Source of the DNA: Blastomyces gilchristii SLH14081 | Lineage: Eukaryota; Ascomycota; Eurotiomycetes; Onygenales; Ajellomycetaceae | DNA length: 64,000 nt | Direction of reading: 5' to 3' | NCBI RefSeq assembly: GCF_000003855.2 | Contig: NW_003101674.1 | Coordinates: 982,734 to 1,046,733, forward strand | In this document: positions 32,600-45,206 of the stretch, piece by piece | How the letters are laid out: every line of letters begins with the position of its first letter | Position numbering within the stretch: position 1 is the first letter of the stretch | The notes under the pieces: generated by a model | What the model was told of the DNA's origin: nothing | The model's database searches: none | Seen by the model: only the letters and a program-made list of their open reading frames with translations | Position numbers and translations under genes: made by a program

Positions 32600-35500
32600 A
32601 ATATTTTGAATATAGTAATCTTCAAAAATTAATTAATAATCATCATTATATCTATCTATAATATAAAGATTATCTATATACTCATTAGAAGATGTAGAAT
32701 TCACTGTAAGTTGAGATTCTATAGAATTATCTTATTATGATTGAATGACTGTAGATTTTATAGATTTGATTTCAATTAATTAAAGAGTCTTATTAAATAT
32801 CTTTTTTATCTCATCTACTCTATAAATCATGATCTTGTGATTGATATTCTTAATAATAAGAACTTCATCTACTTGTATCTATCTGTAGAAGAATTTAACA
32901 ATTTAATATCTATTTATTTAATAATAATCTGCAAGTTTACTCTTATAATATATATTTAATTTCATCTGAATCATGCTACTCTTGAAGATCTTGTTTAATC
33001 ATCTTATTAAATCAGATATAAGAATATTCTTCACATCTTCTAAGATCTTAACTGCTGTATTAATTTAGTGATATAGTTTTATAACTATCTCTGAGAAGAT
33101 TAATTATAAGAAAATAGTTAACAGTTGATCTACAGATGATGAGATAAAGTAATTACATATATTATTATTATTATTATATATGTTGAGATTCAGAGTATTA
33201 TCAATGATAAGAGACTTTAATTAATTGAGAATTATATTATAATTAACTGAATACATTTCATAGTTAACAAAGTCAGCTCTTATAGTATCAGATTTAAATA
33301 CTTACAGTTGAATACTCTTCAGATTAGTAAGAAATTATCTATCATTATACTACTTATATCTGTAGTAAGCAGTCTCATTAACTATCTTTATATAATAATA
33401 CTTATACTGCTGAAAAGATACATTATTAAGAGATTATAGAATATAACTTATATAAGATAAGAATCTGAATAGAATAATCTTATAAAGATTACAGTATTAA
33501 ATAAATTCTTCTATAAGATAAGAATTATAATTATTTATTAATAGCAGTCAATGACTGCTTATTTAATACTTTTTTATCATCTTATTAAATCACTTAATTT
33601 ATTCAAATTCAATTTCATTATTTATAAAGCTAGACTTGAATGTGATAATAATATAATTATCAGATAAGTTAAAGTATATATATTAATTCTCTAAATAAAT
33701 CTTTGATTTTATTATAATCAATGAATTCAATACTGTATTATCTGTACTGATACACTTTATCACTGTTATTAACTCACAGAAGTATGATAACTGTATAATA
33801 AAATTCTGTAAGAATAAGTACTCACAGGCGATTATTTAAGTGTTTGCAGCTTGATGTGATATGTACTGTTAACTACTAGAAGTATTCACAGTAGAAAGAT
33901 AAAATATAGAAGTTAAATGTATAATAGTATTCAAGCTGAGTTATGAATAGTATTCATGAACTTCAGTCTATATAGTTATATATAGTCAAGAGTCACTAAC
34001 TCTATTAATTATACAAGAGATAGAAATAGAGATAAAGAATTCATAAGAAGTAGAATATCTTATATACTCTTCTCTCTCTAAGACTTCATCTGTGAAGTCT
34101 TTCACTGAGTAACTTCATAGAATGAGCTCAGTACTGTAGTGATACTCACTAAAAATTCTTTATATCTATAAAAATCTCAGTGAGGAAAAATCTCTTATTA
34201 TTATAAAGAGAAAAGAGTCTGTCACTTAGTTTCTTATTTTATAAAATTCTTTATAATCTACAGATTCTTCTCTGACTATTATACAGATTCATCTTACATC
34301 TTTTATATAGAAAAATTTCAGTTAACTCTTAATCATTTTCATGAGATTCTTATATAACTATTATACAGATTTATCTTATAGATAAATCACTCTCTATAAG
34401 ATTATCTTTATTAAAGAGAAGTATTTATAAGTTAATCTTTTACTTATTCTTATAAATCATTATTCTTTAATACTATAGAATTGTAAGGAATTTTTCATTC
34501 TTTTATTAACTCTATAGAATTATAGAATTAAGATATTCACAGTCTATAATCACTCTTTATAGTTATATAGAAAGATTCAGATCTATAATTTATAATCACT
34601 CTTTATTTACTAGAGTAATCTGACTGTTCTGTGAAATCACTCACAGTGTAAGTAAATCTCTTTAAAGTAGTATAAATATCTCAGATCTGTCTATGAAATC
34701 TTATCTTCTTTTTTCTTTTTCTATAACAGCTCTTATTTTTATAAACTGTGAGTATTCTCATTCATCTGTAAAGTATTTTTATTCAGATAATAGAGAGAGA
34801 GTATTTTTAATAATATTTATATATTGATTCAAGAACTTCTCAAGAATAGAAATTTTTTCAATTTCAATATCTTTATAAATAATATCTAACTACTACTGAG
34901 CTTTTTATAAGCATCTCTGTAACTTCTCTGATCACTTTTTATCAGCTAATAAAGCAGAGATATCACTGCTTATAACAGTGTCTTTATCTCTTTCAGCTCT
35001 GTCACTGTATCTGATCTTCAGATCAGTGATCAATTTCATGTCTCTCTCAGATCAGTCTCTGACTTTAAGCAGTGTAATTCTGCTCTTTACTGTAAGTCTC
35101 TTTATAAGTAATTTCTTACAGATTCTAGCTAATAGTTCTTGTAAAACTCTCAGTGTTATCAGTGTTTTCTACAGCTCTGCAGATCTATGATTATCTCTCT
35201 TCTACTCACATAATCTCTGATTAAATATATACAAATATATCTAGATTCTCTATCAATAATTCTTGTACTGCAGTGCATTTTCACAATCTTATTATTAATA
35301 AAAGATGAGTTTCTGAGTATCTGTAAAATTCAGATAATTAAGATAATGTAAATATTATAAATTTATAATAGAAGTTGATCTGAACAGATGAGCTTTCTCT
35401 TTATATCTTAATTATTTTCAGACTGAATACTTCAGTATAACTGAGAAAGTAAACACAGCTTTGTAAGAGATATCTGATTACATGCATAGACAGTCAGTCT

Positions 35501-37414
35501 TTAAAACTCTGCTACAAGTTACAACTATATATACTCTGATATTTAACTTCTCTGAAGTCTGTGCATTTCTGACAGTCTTTATATTAAATATAATAATTAT
35601 CTGTATCATAGATATAATACTCTCTGCTTCTTTAAAGAAAGAAATTGATAGTTATGAGAGAATTAAATGTCACAGATATTAAGAATATAAGTGTGAATTT
35701 TCTTTATTTTTTCTTTATTAATCTCTAAGTTATGTTCATAGTTCTGTTTTTATTTTCTTATTTTTTAACTTTAATAAGAGCATGATTTCTTCTTTTCTTT
35801 ATATATATTATAAACTGTTCATCTCAGTAGAAATTCATCATCTTATAGACTAGAATTTATAAATAACAGTGTTAATATCTTTATTATAATCAGATTCTTA
35901 GTGAAGACTGTATTATTCTGACTTATCAGAATTTACAGTATGAAAGTTATATCTCAGCTTCTATAGATGTCTTATCTACTTAAATAATTCTCAAGTGAAC
36001 TCATCTATCTTATTAGAATACTCTTATTACTAAATCTTAAATCAGAGCTTATAATCTCACTTCTCTGAGTTAATAATCTCTTTAATTTGATGTTCTCTTT
36101 CACTCTTTAATATCTTATGAATAGAGTGATGAGTCATAGAATTCTCTTCTGAGAATTTCTTATATTCATGAAGTAAAGAGATATGAAAAATATTGTATAT
36201 CTGTAACTCAGATAATAGTTTTCATCTATAAAACTATAAACTAACTTTCTTCATAATCTTATAAGACTCTGTCTATAAGAGATTCAGCTTCTTACTAGAT
36301 CTTCACATAATAATATTTTCTAGACTCAGTCAGACTCTATTATCTTTTTTAAAACTCTTTATAATATACTTGAAGTCATAGTATCTCTTCTAATACTCTT
36401 AAGTCTTTCTCAAGAATTCACAGACTTTCTCTCAGATATTCTGAATTCTCTCAGTCTGTTCATAAGTATCATCACACTCTATAGTATACTCTCACAGATT
36501 TATCAAGATTATTCATAGATAAGTCTCAGTAAGCATCTTAAAAGAGATTTTATCTATGTTAACATACTTTAAGTTATTATATATAAACTTTGTAAGTAAT
36601 AACTAATATACTCAGTTATTCTGATTATAATTAATAAAGTACTACAGATACTGTTTTAATATACTTATCAGATATTCTATCTAATTATCTATCTATTAAT
36701 AAAAAGCTGTGTTTAAATCTTATAAGATCTTCAGTATAGTTATCAGATCAGACTAGAACTCTTCTATAAAGATTAATTCTCTATCTGAGATAATGTTCAC
36801 AGACAATTCATACAATCAGATTACATTATAAATAAAGATATAAGTTAAATTCTTTGACTTTAAGTTCTTACAGATGAGTATAAAGTATGTTATTTTAATA
36901 AAGTGATTTACTATCATCAGTACACTGTCAAAACAGACATTATATATGTTCTTACTTTCAGAGAGACTTATAAGAGTATTTATTTCTAGCTATTCTCAAG
37001 ATTTCTATAGAATGAGTAGAGAAGTAAGTTCTTTATATAATCTGAACTGCACTATCTGTGAACTCTGATAAATAGTATAAGAATTCACTATCTTCTTTAT
37101 AAGTTCTTATATCTTCAGTTAGAAGTATTTTCTTATAAGTAACTTATAAGTTCTAGTATCTGTAAAATAATCTGCTAGAGAAGAGTCATGATATCTTTTA
37201 ATAAGTTCTATATATAGAAACTTATTCACAGGTATATAAATCTGACTCTCTTTTTATAAGAGATTATTTAAGTCTCTTTAATTCTTTATTTCTGTAGAAT
37301 TAATCTTTGCTGTAAGCAGTTTCTGAATATACTGAGTATATTTATTCTTCAGTTGTAGTTCAGACAATCTGAATAGAAGATCTTATAAAGACTTATACTC
37401 TGTTTCTTCTTACA
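32600..37414 (-). mobile_element. Old mutated Ty3/gypsy relic, left part
   Basis: AT-rich, stop-filled sequence. The one clear landmark is on the minus strand at about 36755-36815, where the frame reads ISDRELIFIEEF, then a stop, then SDL, matching the gypsy integrase core (SDRG..F.S.FW..L). Together with 45207-46765, which carries the reverse transcriptase of a minus-strand gypsy element, it appears to be one old element split by the element at 37415-45201. No LTR could be delimited, and parts of 32600-36000 may belong to other decayed repeats. Confidence 0.6.
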
Positions 37415-37947
37415 TGTAATGTAGTAGAACCGAAGCGGTAACTAGTCAGCAGTGTCATGTAAGAGTAGTTGTTTAAGAAGCTGTATAAGTGAGCTTGACT
37501 ATCTTGCTTAAATAGTGAGCTCATAGACTACAGAGTTATTATGAGAATATCACAGATATAATACTTAGTATACTAAGAAGATTGTATAAGATACATAGTA
37601 ACTCTTGTATATATTTCAGTAGAAGAAAAATGAATCACTGACTTCTTTGATAAGAAGTCAGTATCTAGCTATTTTATATAGATAATAAGTGAATACTCTT
37701 CTCTCATTTCATGAGCAAGAATAGCTGAAGTGATATCTCAGTGATATCTTATTATTAAGAAAGAGTAATCTGCTGATCTTATATAGAAGCAGAGTTCTTA
37801 TATTCATTAATCAGATCTTTCTATAATATATCTGAATAATATTATAGAGTGATTAAAAACTGATTCAGATAGAATAAAATCATCTGCATAAAAGTAATAA
37901 GTTATATGAAACTGTAATAAAGTCTTAGCATGATTGAAAGTATGATA
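37415..37947 (-). repeat. 3' LTR of the gypsy element
   Basis: 533 bp, TG...CA type. Its outer end (37415-37465) keeps CCG and CGG triplets (GAACCGAAGCGGTAAC), whereas the corresponding inner end of the 5' LTR reads GAAACTGAAGTAATAAC. Its inner end (about 37850-37947) is fully mutated. Confidence 0.9.
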
Positions 37948-38358
37948 ATATTCTCTTCTTTAAAAGCATAGTTCTGATATTCTTAAGATTACTGAATTAG
38001 AAATTATCTTTGTTATATAGTAATAGTTATCAACTGATTAACAGTGTATATACTGTATAAAGAAATAGATGAGTTATTCTACTGACTGTATAGATCTTTC
38101 TTTTTCCATCTTCATTTAAATCAAATACATAATAAGTGAGTTTCTTATATATTAATTTAAAATGTGAAAAATATAGTTAATAAGTGACTTACAGATCTCT
38201 TAATATATTTAATTCTATATATAAAATTCTCTACAAAAGTGGTATATTTTAGAGACAAAGCTAATAGTAGTGACAGGATTTTTTTGAAAAGATTTCTTCT
38301 CTCTTATAACATATTTTTCTTCCCTTCTCTTATCTGTAATAGTGAGTGTATGAAAGCA

Positions 38359-38899
38359 TCATTCTTGAGAGATAATAAGAGACTTATTCTGATGTTTTTT
38401 AATAAGTAATAAACATCTTTGTGATGCAGCTGCAGTCTCTATAACTGTTAAGAAAGCCAGGTTGAAGGCAGCAGTATCAATGAGCTGTGAAAGTACTACT
38501 CTCATTGTCACATCTTCTTCTGCTTCTCTTGCAGCCGCAGTGATAGTTGTCATGTCTTGCAGTGAGATGTCATCTCTTCTGCTGGCTAGTGTATCTGTGT
38601 TCAGTTCATTCTCTGTCTCTTTCATCACTGTTGCAACGCTGCTCTCCCTCTCAGTTAATATAATAATGTATGACTCTGTGTGATCATTCAGAGAGGAATC
38701 TGAGAAGAGCTTGATTTCAGAAACAGTGACTCTGAGAAGCTCAATCTGTAGTTTCTCTTCTGCAGCACATCTGAGCCCTGCTCAGAATACTGCTGAATTG
38801 AGTCTGCAGAATCTCACAGTTTCTTTATCTTCTCTCTGTAAGAAGGCTCTGATACAGTCTCTGATCAGCACTGCTACTTGTCTGCACTGTGTTAAGTAG
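38359..38899 (-). CDS. Extra open frame between gypsy integrase and 3' LTR
   Basis: Minus-strand frame of about 180 residues with a single internal TGA (an expected Trp), clearly less mutated than its surroundings. It runs from around AVLIRDCIRAFLQRED through EEKLQIELLRVTVSEIKLFS, MKETENELNTDTLASRRDDI, TTITAAAREAEEDVTMRVVL, to a hydrophobic IDTAAFNLAFLTVIETAAA and a basic end. Mostly helical, no transmembrane segment of envelope type that I can defend. Its position after integrase and before the purine tract is where some gypsy elements carry an additional ORF. Function unknown. Absence of CC/GG dinucleotides could also explain the better preservation. Confidence 0.5.
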
Positions 38900-40599
38900 T
38901 TGAAGAAGAGAAGAATCTTATATATCTATCTCTTCTCTCACTTTCATTATTTTTATTACATCTGTAACAATGACTTCTGTCTCTCTGTAAGTATTATCTA
39001 CTTTATAAGAAGATATTATATTAACTCTGATAAGAAGCTCAGATGTTCAAGCAGTACAGAGTAAGAGTCTCAGAGCTTTAAGTATTAATAAATTTTATTA
39101 AGACTGAAAAGATTCTTCTTACTCATCTGTAAAAGAAGATGAAAGTGTAAATCTCTGAGATGAAAAAATATCTCAGAATAACTGATCTTAAGAAGAGATC
39201 AGTCAGTGTCACTGTTGAAAATATTATAAAGATTAATCACTGATTAAAGAGAATCTTACTTCAGTTAAGACAGATAATTAAGATACTTTGTAAGTTAATA
39301 AATTAATACTTTCAGTATCTTTTATACTCTTCTACAGCATGCTTCTCTATGATACTGTAGTACTAACTTCTCAGCAGATAAAGATATCAGTGCTGAAGAC
39401 TTTAATAGTGAAGAATGAGTTTAATAAGAATATAATTATTAATAAGTAGACTCTGATCCTTCTTTTTACTTTTTCAGTGAGCTGTGATCTTATTAGAATA
39501 GTAGCAGTCTGTGAGTTAATAATATTAATCTTTTTATTAATTTCAAATATTTTTTTTCTTTTAACTACTTCAGAAATTTTACACTTGTATAGTCTTATTA
39601 AACTTCTAAAAATTCTTTAAGAGAAAATAGAAGAAGAGTGTTACAGAGTCTATAAGATATCAGCTTATTATTATAAAATTATCTCTAAAAAACTCTTTAA
39701 AAAAATAAGAAGTTTTAAATAATATTTCTTATTCAATATCTCTGATATATAATAAAGCAGTCTCTACTAGTTATCTTATAGCTTATAATCTCTTTCTCAG
39801 CATTTTTCAAATGCTCAAGTGATTCTTATAAATTCTCTAATAATGAATATTCTTCTTATTTAATAAGATATTGAAGCTTGCTATAATATATTCACTTATT
39901 CAATATTTTCTTTATAAGATATTCAGTATTACTCTCAATCTTAATATTATTCAGCTGAGACAGCTTTACTCTGAGATATTACTTATAGAGCTTCAAATAG
40001 AAAATATGAAAAATCAAATGAATTGATTTTAATTCTGTGAGTAATTTCAACTTATATATCTACTTATTTATTACTCTTATTACTAAGAAAGATTCTAGTC
40101 ATCACTCACTAAGCTTCTTATATAGTCTTATTATCTTGATATTCTTTACTGAAAGTAGTACTTGATTCTCTATTAAGAACTTTATTGAAAGATGTTTTCA
40201 ATTATAGTATTTTATTTACTACTTCTGAATATAGTGAATACTTTTTACTGTCTTCTTATAAATTTTATTTAAAAGTTTCAATCTCACTTTTACTTCTGAT
40301 ACTGAGAAATACTTTATTCTCTGTATCTATCTAATATTCTGACTATCTATTCTCTTCTTTAAAATATCATCTATAATGTCACTGAGTAATAAAGAATTAT
40401 ATTCATAATAAGTATAGAAAGAAGATATCTTTAAGATTATATTCTTTACATTATTATATATAAATTCAGTGATTAGAAGATATTTAAATCAATCATTCTA
40501 ATAATATAAATAAAATACTCAAAGATACTATTCTAGTATCTGATTCTGATATTCAGTCTGATCATTGATCTGCAGATGAAATATGATACTGAGAAGATA

Positions 40600-40860
40600 T
40601 CTTATTATAAGATAATAGTAAAAAGCTGATTAATATTTACTGATGAAGAGAGATTCTTAATCTGTTATCAATAATTTCAGAGCACTGTGATTATAAATAA
40701 TGATATCTAAAAATAGATCAGTTAATTCAGAGACTTTAATCTTTTTATAAATAGAGATATATCTGATCATCTTTATAAAATAGTTAATAATAATTAAAAT
40801 TAAGTTATATTCTTTAACTCTTATTGACTTTGACAGATTAACTATGAAATTCATTAATAG
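40600..40860 (-). pseudogene. Gypsy integrase core remnant
   Basis: Minus-strand frame 40854-40657 aligns by eye to the integrase core: MNFIVNLSKS (usually MDFV.GLP.S), YNLILIIINYFIKMIRYI (usually DaIlVVVDRfTKM.ryIP), ELTDLFLDIIIYNH and LITD (usually ..sDRG). Substitutions such as Asp to Asn and Arg to Tyr fit C-to-T/G-to-A mutation. Confidence 0.8.
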
Positions 40861-42348
40861 ATTCTATCATAAGTTCTTTGAAACAGACAGTGATATTAAC
40901 TCACTGTATTACTTATATTACAGAATCTTTATTCTTTAATAGATATTATAAGTCTTAATATACTCTTTAACATCTGTCTGAAGCTTGTTCTAAGTATATT
41001 TATATTTTAGAAGCTTCTCAGTCTTCTCTAATCTGAAGTGCTCTGTATGAGAATTATTATAATGAATTCTTAATAACTTCTGACATATCACTTTATTATA
41101 AGAGATAAAGACTGAATTATTCAGTAGTAGAAGTTCACATTCTTCTAGTTATCAGTAACTTGATTTCTTAGCAGTACTACTCTGCTTAGAGTCTATCTCT
41201 TTCAAGTTTAAACTGAACTCTTTCTTCTTCAACTTCTGAATTCAAGCTGTAGTAGAGATATTCTTCTTCTATAACTTATTAATAAATTTTAAAAGTAGTC
41301 AGATTGAAAGATTATAGACTGTTTCATTCTTTATTAATTCAATGATTGTAAGATATAATATAAGAAGCTTATAATCTTTAGTGTCAGTTCTCTGCAGAGA
41401 TCTGAGTTTTCTTTTATCTTCTATACTGAGTTATATAGCTGTTTCTCTGATACTGTTTCTAAGCTTCAGAGAATCTCAACTCTCTGCAGTTAACTTCTTC
41501 TGCAGTGATGATAGAGATTCTTTTATAAAATTCTTCTCTGTATTAATAATATTATAATCAGACTGTCTAGACAGTGTGTTAATAAGATTAAGCTGATCTG
41601 AACAGTATCAGATATAGAAATCATACTTTAAAAGCAGCTTCATTTATCTGACTTAATATTCTATCAAGCTCTTTATTATCAAGAAGTAATACAGATTTAC
41701 ATGATTAGTGAGAACTTGCACTGAGTACTTACTATTCTGAAGATAATATTGCTAGATCTTAAAGAATTCAATAATTATTAACATCTTCTGATTATAAGTA
41801 TTATATCTTCTCTGCATGAGTGATAACTTCTTGAAGAAGAAGATCACTGATCTTTATTCACAGTATCTTATAGACTCTGTGAAAAAGTCTTCTCTCATAG
41901 ATAATTCATTATCTGTTTTCTCAGAGATAATTATTTTCTGATTCTTTCAATATTGAAAGGCCTTCAGTATTAACTGTGAAAAGATTTCACAGATCTTATT
42001 TCTGAATACATCAGTCTCACACTGACTGAGTAAGTTAAGATTAAAGTGATTCAGTATTGTAATATCTGTGAAAGCTTGTTTCAATTCTGTAAACATCTAC
42101 ACAGTGTCTTAAGTGAGAATAAATAATTCTGTTTTTCTATCTTTTATACTTTTCTTTAATAGATCTGTAAGAAGAGCAGTAATCTGTGAATATATATAGA
42201 TGAATTATCTGTAGAAATTTATAAATTCTAGAAACATCTATATCTTATAATATATCTGCAGTGCTGATCAGTTCTTAATAGTGAAGACTCAGCTTCTATT
42301 CATTGAAATGCTGTTCATCTTAATAATATAATTTAAGAAATTAATCTT

Positions 42349-42609
42349 CTATATGTAGAATGAGCATTTTTCAGTATTTACATAGAGTTGATACTGTTTT
42401 AAGTGACTTAATACTTCTTGAATATGAGTATCATGTTCTTTCTTCATTTTTGAGAAGATTAGAATGTTGTCTAAGTATACTATATAGAAGACATTAACAA
42501 GACTCTGCAGTGTCTCATTTATATAAATCTGAAAGATGGCTGAAGCATTATAAAGACTAAAAGATAAAACAAGATATTCAAAATTACTGTACTTGATATA
42601 AAAAGTCAT
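42349..42609 (-). pseudogene. Gypsy reverse transcriptase remnant
   Basis: The frame reads YSNFEYLVLSFSLYNASAIFQIYIN (usually Y.HFEYLVMPFGLTNAPATFQ.yIN) and VYLDNILIFS (usually VYLDDILIFS), then HIQEVLSHLKQYQLYVNTEKCSF. The second catalytic Asp of YLDD is mutated to Asn, as expected from decay of a GACGAC pair. Confidence 0.9.
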
Positions 42610-43689
42610 TTTTCAAATGTTATCTTTATTAACTCTGATTCTATGATAGATATTCTGTATATTAATCTTTGAGAATATCTTTACTTCAGATAATTGATTG
42701 ATTATCTCATTAATCAACAGTAATGAATAGTAATTTTTAATTATCATTTTATTGAGATCTCTGTAGTCTATGCATAGATATAGTCTATCATTCTTCTTGA
42801 GTATAAAGAGTATAGATGTCTCTGCTGAACTCTTTAATAAATATATTCAGTTCTTTAATTATGCTTCTTCAAGATATTTGCACAGAATATGGCAATTTCT
42901 TTATAAACAAGTTATAAAGAGACCTGTACAGCACTGTTACACTGTCTTCAAGATAAATCTTATATTATATCTTGATATCAGAAAACTTCACTGCTTTTCT
43001 TTTCAAAAAGACATTCTTATAATCTGTAAAGAGACATTGTATATATTCATCTTCAATGATAGATACTGCTACTAATCTTACAGTGAGAATGATAACTTCT
43101 TCATCTATTCTCAAGTCTCAATCACCTGCTATACAGTATATTGACTCAATCTTTTTCTCAAGATTCTTTCAATGAAACTCTTCAGATTTCTCTATTATTA
43201 TCTCTTTATTAGTGAGATGATACTGTTACATCTGAGTAACTCAGTCAATGAGAGAATTGTTTTCTCTTAATTATAAGAGATCTAGAATGACATTCTCATC
43301 TATAATATTAACTGTGTGAAGAAGCAGACTGCTCTTCTTAAAGATTTCTTCTGAGTCTGTAATCACACACTTTACTTGAATTATGTTAAAACAGTGATAT
43401 TTTATTTTATCAGTAAATTTCATATAATCTGACAGGTCTATCTTCTTTCAACTCTTTATCAAAGAAAAGAAATAGAATATAAAGTTAATATCTACTCTGA
43501 AGTTAAGTAGGCATCTCACTGATATCTCTCTGTTTGAAGTATGTATTATGATTGTAATATAAACTTAGAGATATGAGAATTATTAATTCTTCATTTCTTT
43601 CTCTTTATTATCTTTCATGAATATGTTTATCAGAAGAGAAGTTAACTTTGAGAAGATATTTTCTCAGTTTCTTCTCTTCTTCAGCTTCT

Positions 43690-44480
43690 TATAATCACTG
43701 ATATAGTGTTTATCAGCTCTGCAGTTGAAATAGAGATCTTTATTAAATCTTTTTTAATATTTCTTCACAGTAAGTGAAGAATTAGAATACTTGAAATTCT
43801 TCTTTACTTTCTTTACACTGAAGCTATTACAGTGCTGTTTAAATCTCATTATTAATTACTTAGAAGAGATCTTATTAATCTTTTTCTCAGAGAATTGATT
43901 ATTCAAATAGATCTGAGAAGCCAGGTTGACAAGCTCAGTATAATTGATTGATAAACTCTGATATTATAATATTATTATCTGCATCTTGTGAGTCAGCTTT
44001 ATAAGATAAAGCTGTGTTTTTAATTGATTCAAATCATCAGTCAATTTCTCTTAATATTCTTCAAATCTTGTGTTGAAATTGAAAGAATTCTCATTATCTT
44101 ATTAATATAATGAGTTGAATCACTGTGCTGCTGTGAAGCTGTGATTGCAGTGATCTTTGATTTGATTCAGTAGAAAGTTCTTGAATTCTTCTTAAGTCAT
44201 GATAGTATTAATACACTCAAGCTTTCTCTTCTTAATGACTCAAGTAGTTGCAGAGATGTCTTTAAGAAGATTGACAGTGTATATTACTCATATCTCATAA
44301 GTATTATACTGACTCAGATTAAGGCAGAATTTCTGTTCAAGAGTACAGATAAAGCTGTGAAATTCAGATAAAATGTTTCTCTTATATCTCAGAAAATCTC
44401 TGATCTTAATCTCTCTATCTTCATAATAGATGTAGATGTGTAGAGGCTGCAGCAGTGATAAAGCAGTTGAAGAGCTCATA
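43690..44480 (-). pseudogene. Gypsy Gag remnant with decayed zinc knuckle
   Basis: Minus-strand fragments such as ALSLLQPLHIYIYYEDREIKI and LSEFHSFICTLEQKFCLNLSQYNTYEI match, nearly word for word, the plus-strand Gag of the relative at 47510-47700. The knuckle near 43700-43745 reads YFNCRADKHYISDY, i.e. CX2CX4HX4C with its first and last Cys changed to Tyr. Confidence 0.8.
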
Positions 44481-44668
44481 TCAAAATATATAGTAAGTTC
44501 AGAAATCTCAGATTTCTGCTGAGATAGAGATGTACATACTCTAGAAAATGATGTAGTGTTTCTCTCAGAGAGTGAGGTCAGATCAGTCTCAGTATAAGTG
44601 TATAAGATTATATCAGTCTGTTAGAGCTTGACTGATTTAAATATATAATCAGATTGAGTGATTTAAAT

Positions 44669-45201
44669 TGTAATATAATGAAACTGAAGTAATAACTAGT
44701 CAGTGATATTATATAAGAGTAGTTATTTAAGAAGCTGTATAAGTGAGCTTGACTATCTTACTTAAATAGTGAGCTTGTAGACTACAGAGTTATTGCAAGA
44801 ATATCATAGATATGATACTTAGTATACTAAGAAGATTGTATGAGATATATAGTAACTCTTGTATATATTTCAGTAGAAGAAAAATGAATTACTAACTTCT
44901 TTGATGAGAAGTCAGCATCTAGCTATTCTATATAGATAATGAGTGAATACTCTTCTCTCATTTCATGAGTGAGAATAGTCAGAGTGATATCTCAGCAGTA
45001 TCTCATTATCAAGAAAGAGTAATCTGCTGATCTTATATAGAAGTGAGGTTCTTATATTTATCAATTAAATCTTTCTATGATATATCTGAATAATGTCATA
45101 GAGTGGTTGAAAACCAGTTCAAATGAGATGAAATCATCCGCATGAAAGTGATGAGCTGTGTGAAACCGCAATGAGGCCTTGACGCGGCCGGAAGTGTGAC
45201 A
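44669..45201 (-). repeat. 5' LTR of the gypsy element
   Basis: 533 bp, begins TGTCACACTTCCGGCCGCG on the minus strand and ends ATTACA. The outer roughly 110 bp (45095-45201) retain CpG and CC/GG (GACGCGGCCGGAAG). The rest is mutated and AT-rich. Confidence 0.9.
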
Positions 45202-45206
45202 TTACA

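Larger units (their letters stand above)
37415..45201 (-). mobile_element. Complete mutated Ty3/gypsy element
   Basis: A 7787-bp element bounded by two 533-bp LTRs (37415-37947 and 44669-45201) in the same orientation, with perfect TTACA duplications at 37410-37414 and 45202-45206. On the minus strand the order is 5' LTR, Gag (about 44480-43700, degenerate zinc knuckle near 43700-43745), protease region, reverse transcriptase (42609-42349), integrase (40854-40657), an extra frame (38899-38359), a purine tract (AAAGAAGAGAA) and the 3' LTR. Stops, mostly TGA where Trp is expected, inactivate it. The outer LTR ends are far less mutated than the inner copies. Confidence 0.92.
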
